Origin: Gammaproteobacteria bacterium
GTDB lineage: Bacteria; Pseudomonadota; Gammaproteobacteria; Pseudomonadales; Pseudohongiellaceae
Length of the DNA stretch: 64,000 bases
Direction of reading: 5' to 3'
Assembly: GCA_002706685.1 (NCBI GenBank)
Contig: PALV01000011.1
Coordinates: 310,001 to 374,000 of the forward strand
The stretch's first letter is position 1, and every line of letters starts with the position of its first letter. The position numbers and the translations under genes are program-made. Below the pieces are notes generated by a model. It saw only the letters and a list, made by a program, of their open reading frames with translations, had not been told where the DNA came from and made no database searches. Positions 24,964-35,183 of the stretch are shown piece by piece.

Positions 24964-26768
24964 GGTTGTTTGACTACATTGCAGGCTTCTCACGTTATGA
25001 TCAGGAGCTGGATCCGCGGCTGTTGAGCCTGACATTGGAGTCGCAGCGAGTTCGCGTCCACCAGTCACACAAGGCCTTATGGCTGGTGCTGGGTGCCGGG
25101 CTTGTTTATCTCTATGGCCTCTGGGACGAGGTGCCGCCAGCATTGCTGAGTGCCTGGATAGGACTGATCATACTGTTCGCTGTGTTAAGAGTCATTGTCT
25201 GTCGGCGCGTTGAAAGCAAGCTGCCCAACGCAAGCGTACCGACTCTATATCACAATGAGGCGATGCTTTATGTGACCTCTCTCGCCAGCACCCTGGCGGT
25301 GGGGTCCGGATTCTGGTGGGTTGGCCTGTACGGACCTGATCGCGCCGACTTTGCTGTGATCATGTTGAGTCTGATATACGCGATTGGTACCACCATTAAT
25401 TCTTCGATTCATATTCGTGGTTTTTCATGGATGCTGATTGCCAACCTCGGGCAGGCGTTAATATTCCTGTTGTTCTTTGCTGAACCTGTTGCTCTGGAGA
25501 GTGCCGCCGCCATGCTGGCCATTCTCATTCTGCTGATTGAGTTTGGCAGGCGAAATGCTGATGTCTTTGCAGAGTCCATTCGCATCAGGGACGAAAACCG
25601 GGAACAGAATGCGAAGCTGGAAAAAGATAAAATCATCATTGAAAAGGCGCTCAATCTGGCTCGCAAGGCCAATGAAGAAAAAAACCGCTTTATGGCTGCG
25701 GCCAGTCACGATCTGCGCCAACCATTGCACGCCATGACCCTGTTTCTGGGGAGTCTGCGGCATATCAGCACCGATGATCGCATGATCGAGCTGGTCGACA
25801 AGATAGACGAGACCAGCACCCTGCTTCACGAACAGTTCAACAGCCTGCTGGATCTGTCAAAGTTCGACGCCGGTGTTGTTGCTGCAGATCTGTCTGATTT
25901 CAGGCTGGATGTATTATTGAAGAATATTGTGGACGCGGCCAGGCATGAAGCACAGCCCAAAAATCTTGCCATCCACCTGTATGCGACACCGGTGACGGTT
26001 CGCTCAGACATGCTTTTGATGGAACGCCTGCTTCGAAATCTGGTGATGAATGCTGTCCGCTATACAGATCGCGGGTCGGTGAGTATTCAGACAAGACGCC
26101 TGCGGCAGGGCCTGAGTGTTTCAATCATTGATACTGGTGTAGGTATTGCGCCGGAGGATCAGGAAAAAATCTTTCAGGACTATTACCAGGTCAGCAACAA
26201 GGCGCGGACCAAAGGTAAAGGCTCAGGGCTGGGGCTGGCAATCGTCAAGCGAATCGGCGCCTTGCTGGACCTGAAGATCAGCCTGAAATCCGAGGTCGGT
26301 GTTGGCAGTCATTTCACAGTTTTGATTCCGGCACGATCGGTGCAGGAAACCGAGGAGCCAGAGCTTGCTGGTAAACTCGATGTACTTGACGATACGCGGC
26401 TGCGGGACAGAGACATACTGATTGTTGATGACGATGCCTCGATTCTTGATGCGATGGCCGTGTTGTTGCAGACCTGGGGTTGCCACACGATTCGTGCATC
26501 GTCACCAGACCAGGTGGATCGCCTGATGAGTCACGGTGAACCTTTTGATCTGGTCCTGCTGGATGACATGCTGGACGATCGTCTGTCGGGGCTCGATATT
26601 GCCAATAAACTGGCAGCCATCATGCCGCGACGGCGGATTATCATGGCGACCGGTAATGCCAACAGTGCGCGTATCACCGAGATTCGCAATGCCGGGTTCA
26701 AGGTGTTGATCAAACCGGTTGAGTACACCGTCCTGCTGAAAAACCTGTTGGAGGCCCTGGAAGACTGA
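24960..26768 (+). CDS. Membrane-bound hybrid sensor histidine kinase
   Basis: 602 residues starting at the ATG that overlaps the previous stop (ATGA). The N-terminal 40-200 holds about six membrane helices, followed by a coiled linker (about 205-245), the H-box AASHDLRQPLHAM, the N-box LRNLVMNAVRYTDRG, the Gly-rich ATP lid DTGVGI and GKGSGLGLAIV, then a C-terminal receiver (about 480-600) with ILIVDDDASI and phospho-acceptor Asp in LVLLDDML. With the LuxR regulator two genes upstream it makes a complete two-component system. The signal is unknown; no periplasmic sensor domain is evident. Confidence 0.92.
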   Translation: MRLFDYIAGFSRYDQELDPRLLSLTLESQRVRVHQSHKALWLVLGAGLVYLYGLWDEVPPALLSAWIGLIILFAVLRVIVCRRVESKLPNASVPTLYHNEAMLYVTSLASTLAVGSGFWWVGLYGPDRADFAVIMLSLIYAIGTTINSSIHIRGFSWMLIANLGQALIFLLFFAEPVALESAAAMLAILILLIEFGRRNADVFAESIRIRDENREQNAKLEKDKIIIEKALNLARKANEEKNRFMAAASHDLRQPLHAMTLFLGSLRHISTDDRMIELVDKIDETSTLLHEQFNSLLDLSKFDAGVVAADLSDFRLDVLLKNIVDAARHEAQPKNLAIHLYATPVTVRSDMLLMERLLRNLVMNAVRYTDRGSVSIQTRRLRQGLSVSIIDTGVGIAPEDQEKIFQDYYQVSNKARTKGKGSGLGLAIVKRIGALLDLKISLKSEVGVGSHFTVLIPARSVQETEEPELAGKLDVLDDTRLRDRDILIVDDDASILDAMAVLLQTWGCHTIRASSPDQVDRLMSHGEPFDLVLLDDMLDDRLSGLDIANKLAAIMPRRRIIMATGNANSARITEIRNAGFKVLIKPVEYTVLLKNLLEALED

Positions 26769-26908
26769 CCAGGAGCCCAAACCTAACCCATATGGCTAAT
26801 ATCGCACCGCCGTCCCGCTGTGCCACACTGGGCACGCTGACGACAACAATGGACGTTGTGGGAGGGGATGGACCCTCTCCTGGCAGCAGGGTGTGCTGCC
26901 AGCAGCAC
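26769..26908. other. Convergent gap with a hairpin
   Basis: 140 bases between the kinase and argH, both ending here. A perfect nine-base stem (CTGGCAGCA with TGCTGCCAG, 26880-26902) is present but no T-run follows on either strand, so it may only stall or protect transcripts. Confidence 0.4.
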
Positions 26909-28321
26909 TCAGCGCTGTTGAAGCAGGATGCGATAGTTGGCAGCTGCTGCCCGCACCTGATTGGGTGCTGTGCCACCAATATGATCACGCGCCTGAACCG
27001 AACCTTCCAGAGTCAGAACCGCAAACACGTCATCCTCAATTTTGTCTGAAAAAGCTTTCAGCTCATCAAGGCTGAGTTCGCTCAGATCTTTCTTGTGCTC
27101 AATGCCATAGGCAACCGACTTCCCGACCACTTCGTGAGCATCTCGAAACGCCATGCCTTTTTTTACCAGGTAGTCAGCAAGATCAGTTGCTGTTGCGTAG
27201 CCTTTTTTGGCTGACTGGTACATATTGTCGCGCTTGGATTCGATCGCCGGTACCATGTCGGCATAGGCTTTAACGCAGTCACGCAGTGTGTCCAGCAGGT
27301 CAAACAGAGGTTCTTTGTCTTCCTGATTGTCTTTGTTGTAGGCCAGCGGCTGGGATTTCATCAGCGTCAGCAATGAGACCAGGTGGCCATTAACACGGCC
27401 TGTCTTGCCGCGTACCAGCTCGGGGACGTCCGGATTTTTCTTTTGCGGCATGATCGACGATCCGGTGCAGAACCTGTCAGGCAGATCGATGAAATCGAAC
27501 TGCGCTGATGTCCACAGCACCAGCTCCTCAGAGAACCGTGACAGATGCGTCATCAGCAGGCTGCCGCAGGCGGCCAGCTCGATGGCAAAATCGCGGTCGC
27601 TGACCGAGTCCAGTGAGTTGCGGGTGGGTGCGTCAAAACCCAGCAACTCTGCTGTGTAGTGGCGATCAATCGGAAAACTGGTGCCAGCCAGCGCCGCTGC
27701 GCCCAACGGTGAGACGTTCAATCGTCGTCGGCAGTCCATCAGTCGGCTGTAGTCCCGGTCGAGCATCTCGTTCCAGGCCAGCAGGTGGTGACCCAGCGTG
27801 ATAGGCTGCGCCGTCTGCAGGTGCGTGAAACCGGGCATGATGGTATCGGCTTCTTTTTCTGCCAGGTCAACCAGGGCGTACTGCAGGCGAATCAGGTCGG
27901 AGGCCAGAGCGTCAATTTCGTCCCGTACATAGAGGCGAATGTCAGTCGCCACCTGGTCATTGCGCGAACGGCCTGTGTGCAGTTTCTTGCCGACCGGGCC
28001 AATGCGCTGAGTCAGTGCAGACTCAATGTTCATGTGCACATCTTCAAGCTCAACTGACCAGGTGAACTCGCCATTGCGGATGTCGGTACGAATCGCTTCC
28101 AGGCCGTTCTCGATTGCCTGCTGTTCTTCGTCTGTCAGAATGCCGGCTTTGGCGAGCATGCGTGCATGAGCTATCGAACCGTTGATGTCCTGGTTGTACA
28201 TACGCTGATCGAAGCTGACTGAGGCTGTAAAGCGTTGTACAAAGGCGTCGGTCGGTTCAGAAAAGCGGCCACCCCATAATGTATGGGTGTCTGTACCGGA
28301 GGTTTTGTCTTTCTGGCTCAT
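26909..28321 (-). CDS. argH: Argininosuccinate lyase
   Basis: 470 residues from the ATG at 28321, with AGGTG upstream; the reading frame further back to 28393 contains the promoter. It splits argininosuccinate into arginine and fumarate. Seen are [20 protein letters not shown], the [13 protein letters not shown] motif, [20 protein letters not shown] and the signature loop [20 protein letters not shown] holding the catalytic Ser. It is divergent from hemC, the arrangement found in many gammaproteobacteria. Confidence 0.97.
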   Translation of the reverse strand: MSQKDKTSGTDTHTLWGGRFSEPTDAFVQRFTASVSFDQRMYNQDINGSIAHARMLAKAGILTDEEQQAIENGLEAIRTDIRNGEFTWSVELEDVHMNIESALTQRIGPVGKKLHTGRSRNDQVATDIRLYVRDEIDALASDLIRLQYALVDLAEKEADTIMPGFTHLQTAQPITLGHHLLAWNEMLDRDYSRLMDCRRRLNVSPLGAAALAGTSFPIDRHYTAELLGFDAPTRNSLDSVSDRDFAIELAACGSLLMTHLSRFSEELVLWTSAQFDFIDLPDRFCTGSSIMPQKKNPDVPELVRGKTGRVNGHLVSLLTLMKSQPLAYNKDNQEDKEPLFDLLDTLRDCVKAYADMVPAIESKRDNMYQSAKKGYATATDLADYLVKKGMAFRDAHEVVGKSVAYGIEHKKDLSELSLDELKAFSDKIEDDVFAVLTLEGSVQARDHIGGTAPNQVRAAAANYRILLQQR

Positions 28322-28352
28322 GAGTATCACCTGCAAGGAAATCAGGGGCGCG

Positions 28353-28361
28353 ATTATAGCA
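28353..28361 (-). promoter_or_regulatory. Extended -10 promoter for argH
   Basis: On the minus strand TGCTATAAT forms a perfect TATAAT with the TGn extension, 31 bases before the argH ATG. No good -35 is seen, which extended -10 promoters do not need. Confidence 0.6.
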
Positions 28362-28445
28362 TGGCCGCTTTGCGGGGCGCATTTGTGCTGCAATTGCCGT
28401 AGAATGGCGCCATTACATTGTCATTAAACATTTAGCGGATATCTT

Positions 28446-29378
28446 ATGAGTTCAAATGTCATTCGCATTGCTACGCGCCGCAGCCCGCTGGCGTTATGGC
28501 AGGCGGAATTCGTGCGTGACGAATTGATGGCGCGCAATCCGGATTTGCAGGTGGAACTGGTCGGCATCGCCACGCGCGGTGACAAGATACTGGACACGCC
28601 CCTGGCGAAAATCGGCGGCAAAGCCCTGTTTGTAAAGGAGCTGGAAGTCGCCATGCTGGAGGGCGAGGCTGACATCGCCGTCCATTCCATGAAAGATGTA
28701 CCGATGGAGTTTCCGGACGGCCTGTTTCTGCCAGTTATTTGTGAGCGTGAAGACCCGCGCGATGCATTTGTCTCCAATCACTACCCGGACGTTCTGTCGC
28801 TGCCACCTGGTGCGCGCGTTGGTACTGCCAGCCTGCGCCGCCAGTGCCAGCTTAAGTCCCTGCGCCCGGATCTGCAGATAGGCACTCTGCGAGGTAATGT
28901 ACAAACCCGCCTTGGCAAGCTGGATGCTGGTGAATTCGATGCCATTGTGCTGGCCGCCGCAGGATTGCTGAGGCTCGAGCTTCACGAGCGTATTGCACAG
29001 TTCATCCCCACGGATTTGTCTTTGCCAGCAGGCGGGCAGGGAGCTGTTGGTATCGAATGCCGCAGTGACGATCAACGCGTCATCGACATGCTCATGCCTT
29101 TGCATCATCTTGATACAGCTGATCGCGTCATTTGCGAGCGCGCCCTGAACCGCCGCTTGCAGGGTGGCTGCCAGGTACCAATCGCCTGCTACGCCGAACT
29201 GAACAATGACGATCTGCACCTGCGCGGTCTGGTGGGCGAACCTGATGGCAGTATTGTGTTGCGAACCGAGCAGCGCGGCCACCGACGTGATGCAGAAGCC
29301 ATGGGAATAGAGGCTGCCGAACACCTGTTGGCACAGGGGGCTGACAAAATACTGGCAGAACTGTACGCTAATTCCTGA
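28446..29378 (+). CDS. hemC: Porphobilinogen deaminase (hydroxymethylbilane synthase)
   Basis: 310 residues, the usual length. It joins four porphobilinogens into hydroxymethylbilane. Motifs: [16 protein letters not shown], the active-site Asp in [20 protein letters not shown], the LRGNVQTRL arginines, and the dipyrromethane-cofactor Cys in [13 protein letters not shown]. It opens the hemC-hemD-hemX-hemY operon and diverges from argH. The enzyme before it in the pathway, hemB, is at 35.6 kb. Confidence 0.97.
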   Translation: MSSNVIRIATRRSPLALWQAEFVRDELMARNPDLQVELVGIATRGDKILDTPLAKIGGKALFVKELEVAMLEGEADIAVHSMKDVPMEFPDGLFLPVICEREDPRDAFVSNHYPDVLSLPPGARVGTASLRRQCQLKSLRPDLQIGTLRGNVQTRLGKLDAGEFDAIVLAAAGLLRLELHERIAQFIPTDLSLPAGGQGAVGIECRSDDQRVIDMLMPLHHLDTADRVICERALNRRLQGGCQVPIACYAELNNDDLHLRGLVGEPDGSIVLRTEQRGHRRDAEAMGIEAAEHLLAQGADKILAELYANS

Positions 29379-29444
29379 GGTCACACTGACCGGTTTGACT
29401 GATTGTGCTGCAGCTAAACTGCTAAGCGGCCTATTGGACTGAAT

Positions 29445-30233
29445 ATGAGTGCACAGTATGATCTGTCTGGCTTGAATGTATTGCTGACACGGCCTGCGGG
29501 TCAGTCCGAAAGCCTGAGCGATACCATCAAATGCTGCGGTGGCAGCGTCTGTGAATTGCCATTGATAGAGATTGAGCCAGTCACAGACCCGGATGCCTGC
29601 GAACGGATCAAGTCGCGCATTCTGAACCTTGATCAGTATGTCGCAGCGATTTTTATCAGTACCAATGCTGCCAGACTGGGTATGAGCTGGATAGACCGTT
29701 ACTGGCCGCAGCTGCCCACCGGTCTGTCCGCTTACGCTGTGGGGCCTGGCACAGCGGCAGTCCTGGGCGAGTTTGACTGGCCTGTGCACTGTTCCGATCA
29801 GGGTGTGACAAGCGAGCATCTATTGGCATTGCCGGGCCTCAGGAATATCGCCGGGCAGCGTGTGGCCCTGTTTCGCGGCGTTGGTGGCCGCGAGCTGATT
29901 GCCGAGACGTTGCGCGAGCGCGGTGCCCAGGTCGATTACATAGAGCTCTACCGCCGCAGGACGCCTGATTATAATGCCGATATAGTGGCTGAGATGGTGC
30001 GTGACAGGAAGGTGAATGCGCTGGTGGTTACCAGCGCGCAGATACTGGATGTGTTGCTGCACTTTGTACATAACGATCCGGCTGTGCTTGGGTCTATCCC
30101 GGTTATCGTGCCGTCTGCACGGGTCAGGGATCGGGCGCTGCAGGCGGGGTTCAGCAGTGTGATCGATGCAGGTGGAGCCAGTGACGCGGTCATTCTGGAA
30201 AGTCTAGGCGATATCGCCAACGCAGTGAGGTGA
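29445..30233 (+). CDS. hemD: Uroporphyrinogen-III synthase
   Basis: 262 residues, matching the low-conservation HemD family: LNVLLTRPAGQSESL at the start, AAIFISTNAARLG, SAYAVGPGTAAVL, RVALFRGVGGRELIAETLRERG and the YRRRTPDY linker between the two lobes. It closes and inverts ring D of hydroxymethylbilane. The gene follows hemC by 66 bases and precedes hemX by seven. Confidence 0.92.
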   Translation: MSAQYDLSGLNVLLTRPAGQSESLSDTIKCCGGSVCELPLIEIEPVTDPDACERIKSRILNLDQYVAAIFISTNAARLGMSWIDRYWPQLPTGLSAYAVGPGTAAVLGEFDWPVHCSDQGVTSEHLLALPGLRNIAGQRVALFRGVGGRELIAETLRERGAQVDYIELYRRRTPDYNADIVAEMVRDRKVNALVVTSAQILDVLLHFVHNDPAVLGSIPVIVPSARVRDRALQAGFSSVIDAGGASDAVILESLGDIANAVR

Positions 30234-30240
30234 GCAATCG

Positions 30241-31599
30241 ATGTCTTCAGATAACGACAAGTCGGCCGCAGACAATGCAGAGACCTCTGACATCATGCCG
30301 CAGGAAGAATACGTTCACGATCCGAAGCCAACTGGCGGGTCGCAAAAACAGCAGGCCGAATCAGTAAAGAAGGACACAGGACCCTCAGGTCCTGATGCTG
30401 GGCAGGAAAAATCCTCGTCTGCGCGGCAGCATACCCCCCAGTTTCTGGATGAAATCGATCGCCGGCGCGGACGCGGCGGTTCTGGTCGCCGTCAGTCGCG
30501 CTGGCCGGTATTTCTGTTATTTCTTTTACTCTGTGGTGTGTCGGCGGCTGGCGCCTGGTTTGGTTATCAGCAGTGGATGACCCAACAGTCGCAGGCACAG
30601 ACCATAGCCCAGCTTAGAGACGAGCTGTCACAAAGTGCCAGCCAGCTGGAACAGCAGATGTCGGCAGCTCGCGATGAGTTAATGGCCGGTGTAGAGAGCG
30701 AATTGGCAGGTCTTGAGGCAAGAGAGTCAGAGCTGCAGGAAGTCCTGGCGGAGGTTGAAGCAGCTGGCACGCGCGATGATCAGCGATTCGCCCGCCTGCA
30801 GCAGCAGGTCGGTCGGGATATGCAGGATGTCTCAGATCTGGTGGCGGCGCTGCAGACACAAATGGCAAACATGCAGCAACGCGATGTCCGTTGGCTCAAT
30901 GCGGAAGCGGCCTATCTGATGCGACTGGCACAGCGCAAGCTGACACTGGAGGCGGACATCAGCTCTACGGTCATGCTGCTCAACTCAATTGATTCGCTGC
31001 TCTCGCAGCAGGACAGTCTGCTGGCGAACACTGCACGTCAGAATATCCAGCAAGACATAGAACGATTGGAATCCCTGCGACTGCCAAACCGTGTGGCACT
31101 GGCCGAGCAGTTATCTGCGTTGAGCGATCAGCTGCGAGTGGTTTCGTTTGCCTCGTCGCGTCAGGATGCCTATGTCGAGTCACTGCAGGATCGATGGCAG
31201 CAGGGTGCTGGTGGCGGAGAAGGGCAGGAAGCCACCTGGTGGCAGGCCACGCTGGACCTGTTGCGAACGGTGTTTGTTTGGCGAGAAGTTGACCGTTCAG
31301 AGCCAGCATTTCTGCAGCCTGATCAGGAACAGCTGTTGAAACAGCAGATGCTGTTGCAGATTGAACAGGCCCGGCTGGCGGTAGTGCAGGCCGATCAGGC
31401 CATGTTCCAACTTGCGCTGGAGCAGCTGGCAAGCATCATCAATGAATATATGAATGATGAGAGTGGTCAGACACGCAGCCTGCTGTCAGAGATTCAGCGT
31501 CTGCACGATATCCGGATTACCGCTGAGCTGCCGTCGCTGGACGGCTCTGCTGATCTGATCAGGCAGCTGGGTGCCAGTGCCTCAGGACGGGTGGAATAA
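30241..31599 (+). CDS. hemX: HemX-type membrane protein
   Basis: 452 residues. A charged, disordered N-terminus (1-80) precedes one membrane helix (about 87-108), a coiled coil (about 115-190) and the conserved HemX domain with RDVRWLNAEAAYLMRLAQRKL. The family is often misnamed uroporphyrinogen-III methyltransferase, but no methyltransferase motif is seen. It is an inner-membrane protein of unknown role, always near hemD and hemY. It ends five bases before the hemY start. Confidence 0.9.
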   Translation: MSSDNDKSAADNAETSDIMPQEEYVHDPKPTGGSQKQQAESVKKDTGPSGPDAGQEKSSSARQHTPQFLDEIDRRRGRGGSGRRQSRWPVFLLFLLLCGVSAAGAWFGYQQWMTQQSQAQTIAQLRDELSQSASQLEQQMSAARDELMAGVESELAGLEARESELQEVLAEVEAAGTRDDQRFARLQQQVGRDMQDVSDLVAALQTQMANMQQRDVRWLNAEAAYLMRLAQRKLTLEADISSTVMLLNSIDSLLSQQDSLLANTARQNIQQDIERLESLRLPNRVALAEQLSALSDQLRVVSFASSRQDAYVESLQDRWQQGAGGGEGQEATWWQATLDLLRTVFVWREVDRSEPAFLQPDQEQLLKQQMLLQIEQARLAVVQADQAMFQLALEQLASIINEYMNDESGQTRSLLSEIQRLHDIRITAELPSLDGSADLIRQLGASASGRVE

Positions 31600-31603
31600 G
31601 GCC

Positions 31604-31867
31604 ATGAAAAAAACGTTCATACTCATTCTGCTGGCGCTGATAGCGGGTGTTGCTCTGGCCATCCAGCTGGCGCGTGATCCCGGTTACCTTCTGATTGCTT
31701 ACGGCGACTACACTTTTGAAACCAGCCTGTTCGCATTGCTGGTTGCGATAATTCTGCTTTTGATTATTGTCAAACTGATACTCAGTCTGTTCCGCTGGCT
31801 TAACCCGATGCGACTGTTTAGAAGCGGCGACAGGCGGCCATCAAAGCGTTCAAGAAGCTCAATCTGA
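31604..31867 (+). CDS. hemY: HemY N-terminal fragment (truncated hemY)
   Basis: 87 residues, against about 400 in intact HemY. It keeps the two N-terminal membrane helices (about 4-22 and 40-66) with the family segment DPGYLLIAYGDYTFETSL between them. The frame stops just after the second helix, where the tetratricopeptide-like periplasmic domain should begin. In the next frame the bases still read RRQAAIKAFKKL, which resembles the start of that domain, so a frameshift plus deletion against ubiD is likely. It is ten bases from the ubiD stop. It could still make a membrane peptide. Confidence 0.78.
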   Translation: MKKTFILILLALIAGVALAIQLARDPGYLLIAYGDYTFETSLFALLVAIILLLIIVKLILSLFRWLNPMRLFRSGDRRPSKRSRSSI

Positions 31868-31877
31868 GAAGCCGCGT

Positions 31878-33341
31878 TCAGATACCCAGTTGATCCCACA
31901 GCGCATCAATGCGCGCCTTGACCTCCGGGTCCATGGAAATGGGTGTGCCCCATTCTCTATCTGTTTCACCTGGCCACTTGTTGGTCGCATCCATACCCAT
32001 CTTGGACCCCAGGCCCGACACTGGCGACGCGAAGTCCAGGTAATCAATCGGTGTGTTGTCGATCAGCACGGTGTCGCGTGATGGATCCATACGAGTGGTC
32101 ATCGCCCAGATCACATCGTTCCAGTCACGGATATTGACGTCATCGTCAGTCACAATCACGAACTTGGTGTACATGAACTGTCGCAGGAACGACCAGGCTC
32201 CCATCATGACGCGCTTGGCGTGGCCCGGGTACTGTTTGCGAATGCTGATCACTGCAAGCCGGTATGAGCAACCTTCTGGCGGCAGATAAAAATCCACAAT
32301 CTCCGGATACTGTTTTTGCAGCAGCGGTACAAACACTTCGTTCAGAGCCACACCCAGCATAGCGGGCTCATCTGGTGGGCGACCGGTATAGGTGCTGTGG
32401 TAAATCGGGTCTTTGCGGTGCGTAAGCTTCTTGACCGTAAATACCGGGAAGCGCTCCACTTCATTGTAATAGCCGGTATGGTCACCAAAGGGACCTTCGT
32501 CGGCCATCTCTTCTGGCTCAATGACGCCTTCCAGAACAAACTCAGCGCTGGCAGGTACCTGAAGGTCATTGGTGAGGCACTTAACTACCTCGGTCTTGCT
32601 GCCGCGCAGCAGACCCGCAAAGGCATACTCGGACAGTGTGTCAGGCACTGGCGTAACGGTCGCCAGGATGGTTGCCGGGTCGGCACCAATGGCGATGGAA
32701 ATCGGGAATGGCTCGCCCGGATGTTTCAGCTGCCAGTCGCGAAAGTCGAGCGCACCGCCGCGATGCGACAGCCAGCGCATGATCAGCTTGTTGCGACCCA
32801 GGAACTGCATGCGGTAAATGCCAAGATTCTGCCTTTCTTTGTCCGGGCCGCGCGTAATGACCAGCGGCCAGGTAACCAGAGGTGCGGCATCTCCGGGCCA
32901 GCAGGTCTGGATGGGCAGGAACGACAGATCGATGTCATCTTCCTCGATCACCACGTCCTGGCACGGTGCGTTTCTTTTGACGTTGGGCGCAATATTGAGC
33001 ACCTGTTTCCAGGTGGGAAGATTCTCCCAGAGATCACGCCAGCCTTTTGGCGGATTCGGTTCTTTCAGGAAGGCCATCAACTTGCCGACATCCCGAAGAC
33101 CTTCGGTGTCCTGCTGCCCCATGGCCAGCGCGATGCGCCGCGTATTACCAAACAGATTGCCCAGCAACGGAATCGATGAGCCTTTTGGATTCTCGAACAG
33201 CAGGGCCGGCCCGCCCGCACGCAGGGTGCGATCACAGATCTCCGTAATCTCCAGGTTAGGGTCAACTGGCACACTTATCCGCTTCAGCTCACCCTCAGCC
33301 TCGAGCAGCTCAATAAACTCCCGCAGATCCTTGAATGCCAT
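31878..33341 (-). CDS. ubiD: 3-octaprenyl-4-hydroxybenzoate carboxy-lyase UbiD
   Basis: 487 residues, the usual length. It decarboxylates the ubiquinone precursor with prenylated FMN. Diagnostic stretches: [42 protein letters not shown], the metal-binding [11 protein letters not shown], the catalytic ERxxxE-like [16 protein letters not shown], and [21 protein letters not shown] late core. It is convergent with hemY. The flavin prenyltransferase ubiX is not in the window. Confidence 0.96.
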   Translation of the reverse strand: MAFKDLREFIELLEAEGELKRISVPVDPNLEITEICDRTLRAGGPALLFENPKGSSIPLLGNLFGNTRRIALAMGQQDTEGLRDVGKLMAFLKEPNPPKGWRDLWENLPTWKQVLNIAPNVKRNAPCQDVVIEEDDIDLSFLPIQTCWPGDAAPLVTWPLVITRGPDKERQNLGIYRMQFLGRNKLIMRWLSHRGGALDFRDWQLKHPGEPFPISIAIGADPATILATVTPVPDTLSEYAFAGLLRGSKTEVVKCLTNDLQVPASAEFVLEGVIEPEEMADEGPFGDHTGYYNEVERFPVFTVKKLTHRKDPIYHSTYTGRPPDEPAMLGVALNEVFVPLLQKQYPEIVDFYLPPEGCSYRLAVISIRKQYPGHAKRVMMGAWSFLRQFMYTKFVIVTDDDVNIRDWNDVIWAMTTRMDPSRDTVLIDNTPIDYLDFASPVSGLGSKMGMDATNKWPGETDREWGTPISMDPEVKARIDALWDQLGI

Positions 33342-33649
33342 TGTTGTACGTGCTCCGTAGTCGTTACCCCGGCACCGAAAGAAATAACTATTTGGCCGGG
33401 CGCGGGTTTGCAGTGTCGATTACGCTTTTTCCCCGTAAAAGGATTTGTCCCTGTGGAAAAAGATCTTTTTATTTTTTGTTTGTCTAAAGAAGATGGTAAT
33501 CCGTAAACCAATAGCAAGGAAGTATCAGAAGCGTAAGCGAGGCAGCAAAGGCGAGAAAAGAAAGGGCCGGACGAGCGCAGTTTACTAATAGTAAATGAGC
33601 ATCGGACGGCCCTTTCTTGACGAAGCATTTGCAACGCAGGTAGCTTCTG
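33342..33649. other. ubiD-rho intergenic region
   Basis: 308 bases with no gene. The part next to ubiD is AT-rich, with a CCCGGC/GCCGGG hairpin at 33368-33400 and the palindrome AAAAAGATCTTTTT at 33457-33470; the ubiD promoter should lie there but no clear hexamers stand out. The part next to rho is the repeat element listed separately. Confidence 0.55.
33558..33640 (-). repeat. Palindromic repeat after rho, second copy of the intergenic family; possible rho terminator
   Basis: Perfect 12-base arms AAGAAAGGGCCG (33558-33569) and CGGCCCTTTCTT (33607-33618) enclose a 37-base loop. On the minus strand the order CTGCGTTGC, GCTTCGT, GCTCATTTACT and GTAAACT matches the element at 573-760, though the outer ends are not conserved. 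It begins ten bases after the rho stop, and TTTCTTTT follows the stem, so it may also end the rho transcript. Confidence 0.55.
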
Positions 33650-34909
33650 TTACTTCCGTTTCATCATGTTGAAGAATTCTTCATTGGTCTTGCTGTCCTT
33701 GAGCTTATCAATAATAAACTCAGCCGCCTGCACATCTTCCATCGCACTCAGAATCTTGCGCAGAATCCACATACGCTGCAGTTCTTCTTCGCTGGTCAGA
33801 AGTTCTTCGCGGCGTGTGCCGGAGCGACGGACGTTGATGGCCGGGTAGATTCGTTTCTCGGCAATCTTGCGGTCAAGATGGATTTCCATATTGCCGGTGC
33901 CTTTGAACTCTTCGTAGATCACTTCATCCATCTTGGAGCCGGTTTCTACCAGCGCTGTGGCGATGATGGTCAGGCTGCCGCCTTCTTCCAGATTACGTGC
34001 GGCACCGAAGAAACGCTTGGGGCGCTCCAGGGCGTGGGCGTCCACACCACCGGTCAGTACTTTGCCTGATGAGGGCACGATTGTGTTGTAGGCACGCGCC
34101 AGACGTGTGATGGAGTCGAGCAGTATCACGACATCTTCTTTGTGTTCCACCAGGCGTTTGGCTTTTTCGATTACCATTTCTGCGACCTGGACGTGACGCG
34201 CGGGCGGCTCGTCAAAGGTACTTGCGACCACTTCGCCGCGCACTGAACGCTGCATGTCGGTCACTTCTTCCGGGCGTTCGTCGATCAGCAATACAATGAG
34301 TCGGCATTCTGGATTGTTGCGCGTAATGGATTGCGCAATGTTTTGCAGCAACAGCGTCTTACCAGCTTTGGGCGGTGATACGATCAGGCCGCGCTGACCT
34401 TTGCCAATGGGGGCTGTCAGGTCAATGATCCGTGCACTCAGATCTTCGGTGCTGCCGTTGCCCAGCTCCAGACGCAGTCGCTCTGTCGGGAACAGTGGTG
34501 TCAGGTTTTCGAAGAGGATTTTTTGCTTTGAGTTTTCGGGTTTTGCGAAGTTTACTTCGGAGATCTTGAGCAGGGCGAAGTAGCGTTCGCCGTCCTTCGG
34601 GGGTCTGATTTTGCCCGCGATTGTGTCCCCCGTTCGCAGGTTGAATCGCCGAATCTGGCTGGGAGACACATAAATGTCATCAGGACCTGCCAGGTAAGAC
34701 GAATCAGCCGATCTCAGGAATCCAAAACCATCCTGAAGAATTTCCAGAACACCGTCACCACTGATGTCCTCGCCATTCTTGGCGTGTTTTTTCAGTATGG
34801 AGAAAATGATGTCCTGTTTGCGGGTTCGGGAGAGGTTTTCGAGGCCCATTTCCTGGGCGGTTTCCAGCAGTTTGGCAATGGGTTGCGTTTTGAGATCGGT
34901 AAGGTTCAT
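33650..34909 (-). CDS. rho: Transcription termination factor Rho
   Basis: 419 residues, as in E. coli. N-terminal RNA-binding domain with [15 protein letters not shown] and [19 protein letters not shown]; then the ATPase core with [17 protein letters not shown] (Walker A), [13 protein letters not shown], the Q-loop region and [14 protein letters not shown]-loop. It forms the hexameric helicase that releases transcripts. The neighbouring trxA upstream on the same strand is the conserved order. A strong promoter and a leader of about 190 nt precede it. Confidence 0.98.
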   Translation of the reverse strand: MNLTDLKTQPIAKLLETAQEMGLENLSRTRKQDIIFSILKKHAKNGEDISGDGVLEILQDGFGFLRSADSSYLAGPDDIYVSPSQIRRFNLRTGDTIAGKIRPPKDGERYFALLKISEVNFAKPENSKQKILFENLTPLFPTERLRLELGNGSTEDLSARIIDLTAPIGKGQRGLIVSPPKAGKTLLLQNIAQSITRNNPECRLIVLLIDERPEEVTDMQRSVRGEVVASTFDEPPARHVQVAEMVIEKAKRLVEHKEDVVILLDSITRLARAYNTIVPSSGKVLTGGVDAHALERPKRFFGAARNLEEGGSLTIIATALVETGSKMDEVIYEEFKGTGNMEIHLDRKIAEKRIYPAINVRRSGTRREELLTSEEELQRMWILRKILSAMEDVQAAEFIIDKLKDSKTNEEFFNMMKRK

Positions 34910-35104
34910 AGGCTAAGGTTTAATTGATTCTGGGTACAGAAGATCTGGGAATTGGCAACACAGCCGGGTCAACAAATACAGAGGTATTGATACAGGCCGG
35001 GATGCCGGTTGGTTTAAAAGATTCGGGTTTAAGCTAAGGATTCAGGCTTAGTGTCAGTCAGGTATGAGACTGGAATCCGCACCGCTTTCGCGGGGATGCG
35101 ACTG

Positions 35105-35133
35105 AATATAATGACTTCTGAAACCGGTGTCTA
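35105..35133 (-). promoter_or_regulatory. Sigma-70 promoter for rho
   Basis: Minus strand: TAGACA, 17-base spacer, TATATT. Each hexamer differs from consensus at one position, and the spacing is ideal. It lies between the trxA stop and rho. Confidence 0.65.
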
Positions 35134-35152
35134 GTAAAAAGTGTATTTATTT

Positions 35153-35183
35153 GTGCCCCGGGCAGTCAGGCCGTCCGGGGCAC
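35153..35183 (-). terminator. GC-rich hairpin after trxA
   Basis: GTGCCCCGG (35153-35161) pairs perfectly with CCGGGGCAC (35175-35183), 15 bases past the trxA stop. No T-run follows on the minus strand, so termination is likely but not certain. Confidence 0.4.

Noticed and set aside
26880..26902. Nine-base hairpin as a terminator between the kinase and argH
   Set aside because: No T-run follows on either strand, so I list it only as a hairpin.
28494..29819. 441-codon open frame on the minus strand across hemC and hemD
   Set aside because: It is antisense to two genes with full motifs, shows no family likeness and has no ribosome-binding site; it is open only because of codon bias.
32316..33179. 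287-codon plus-strand frame inside ubiD
   Set aside because: Antisense shadow of a conserved gene.
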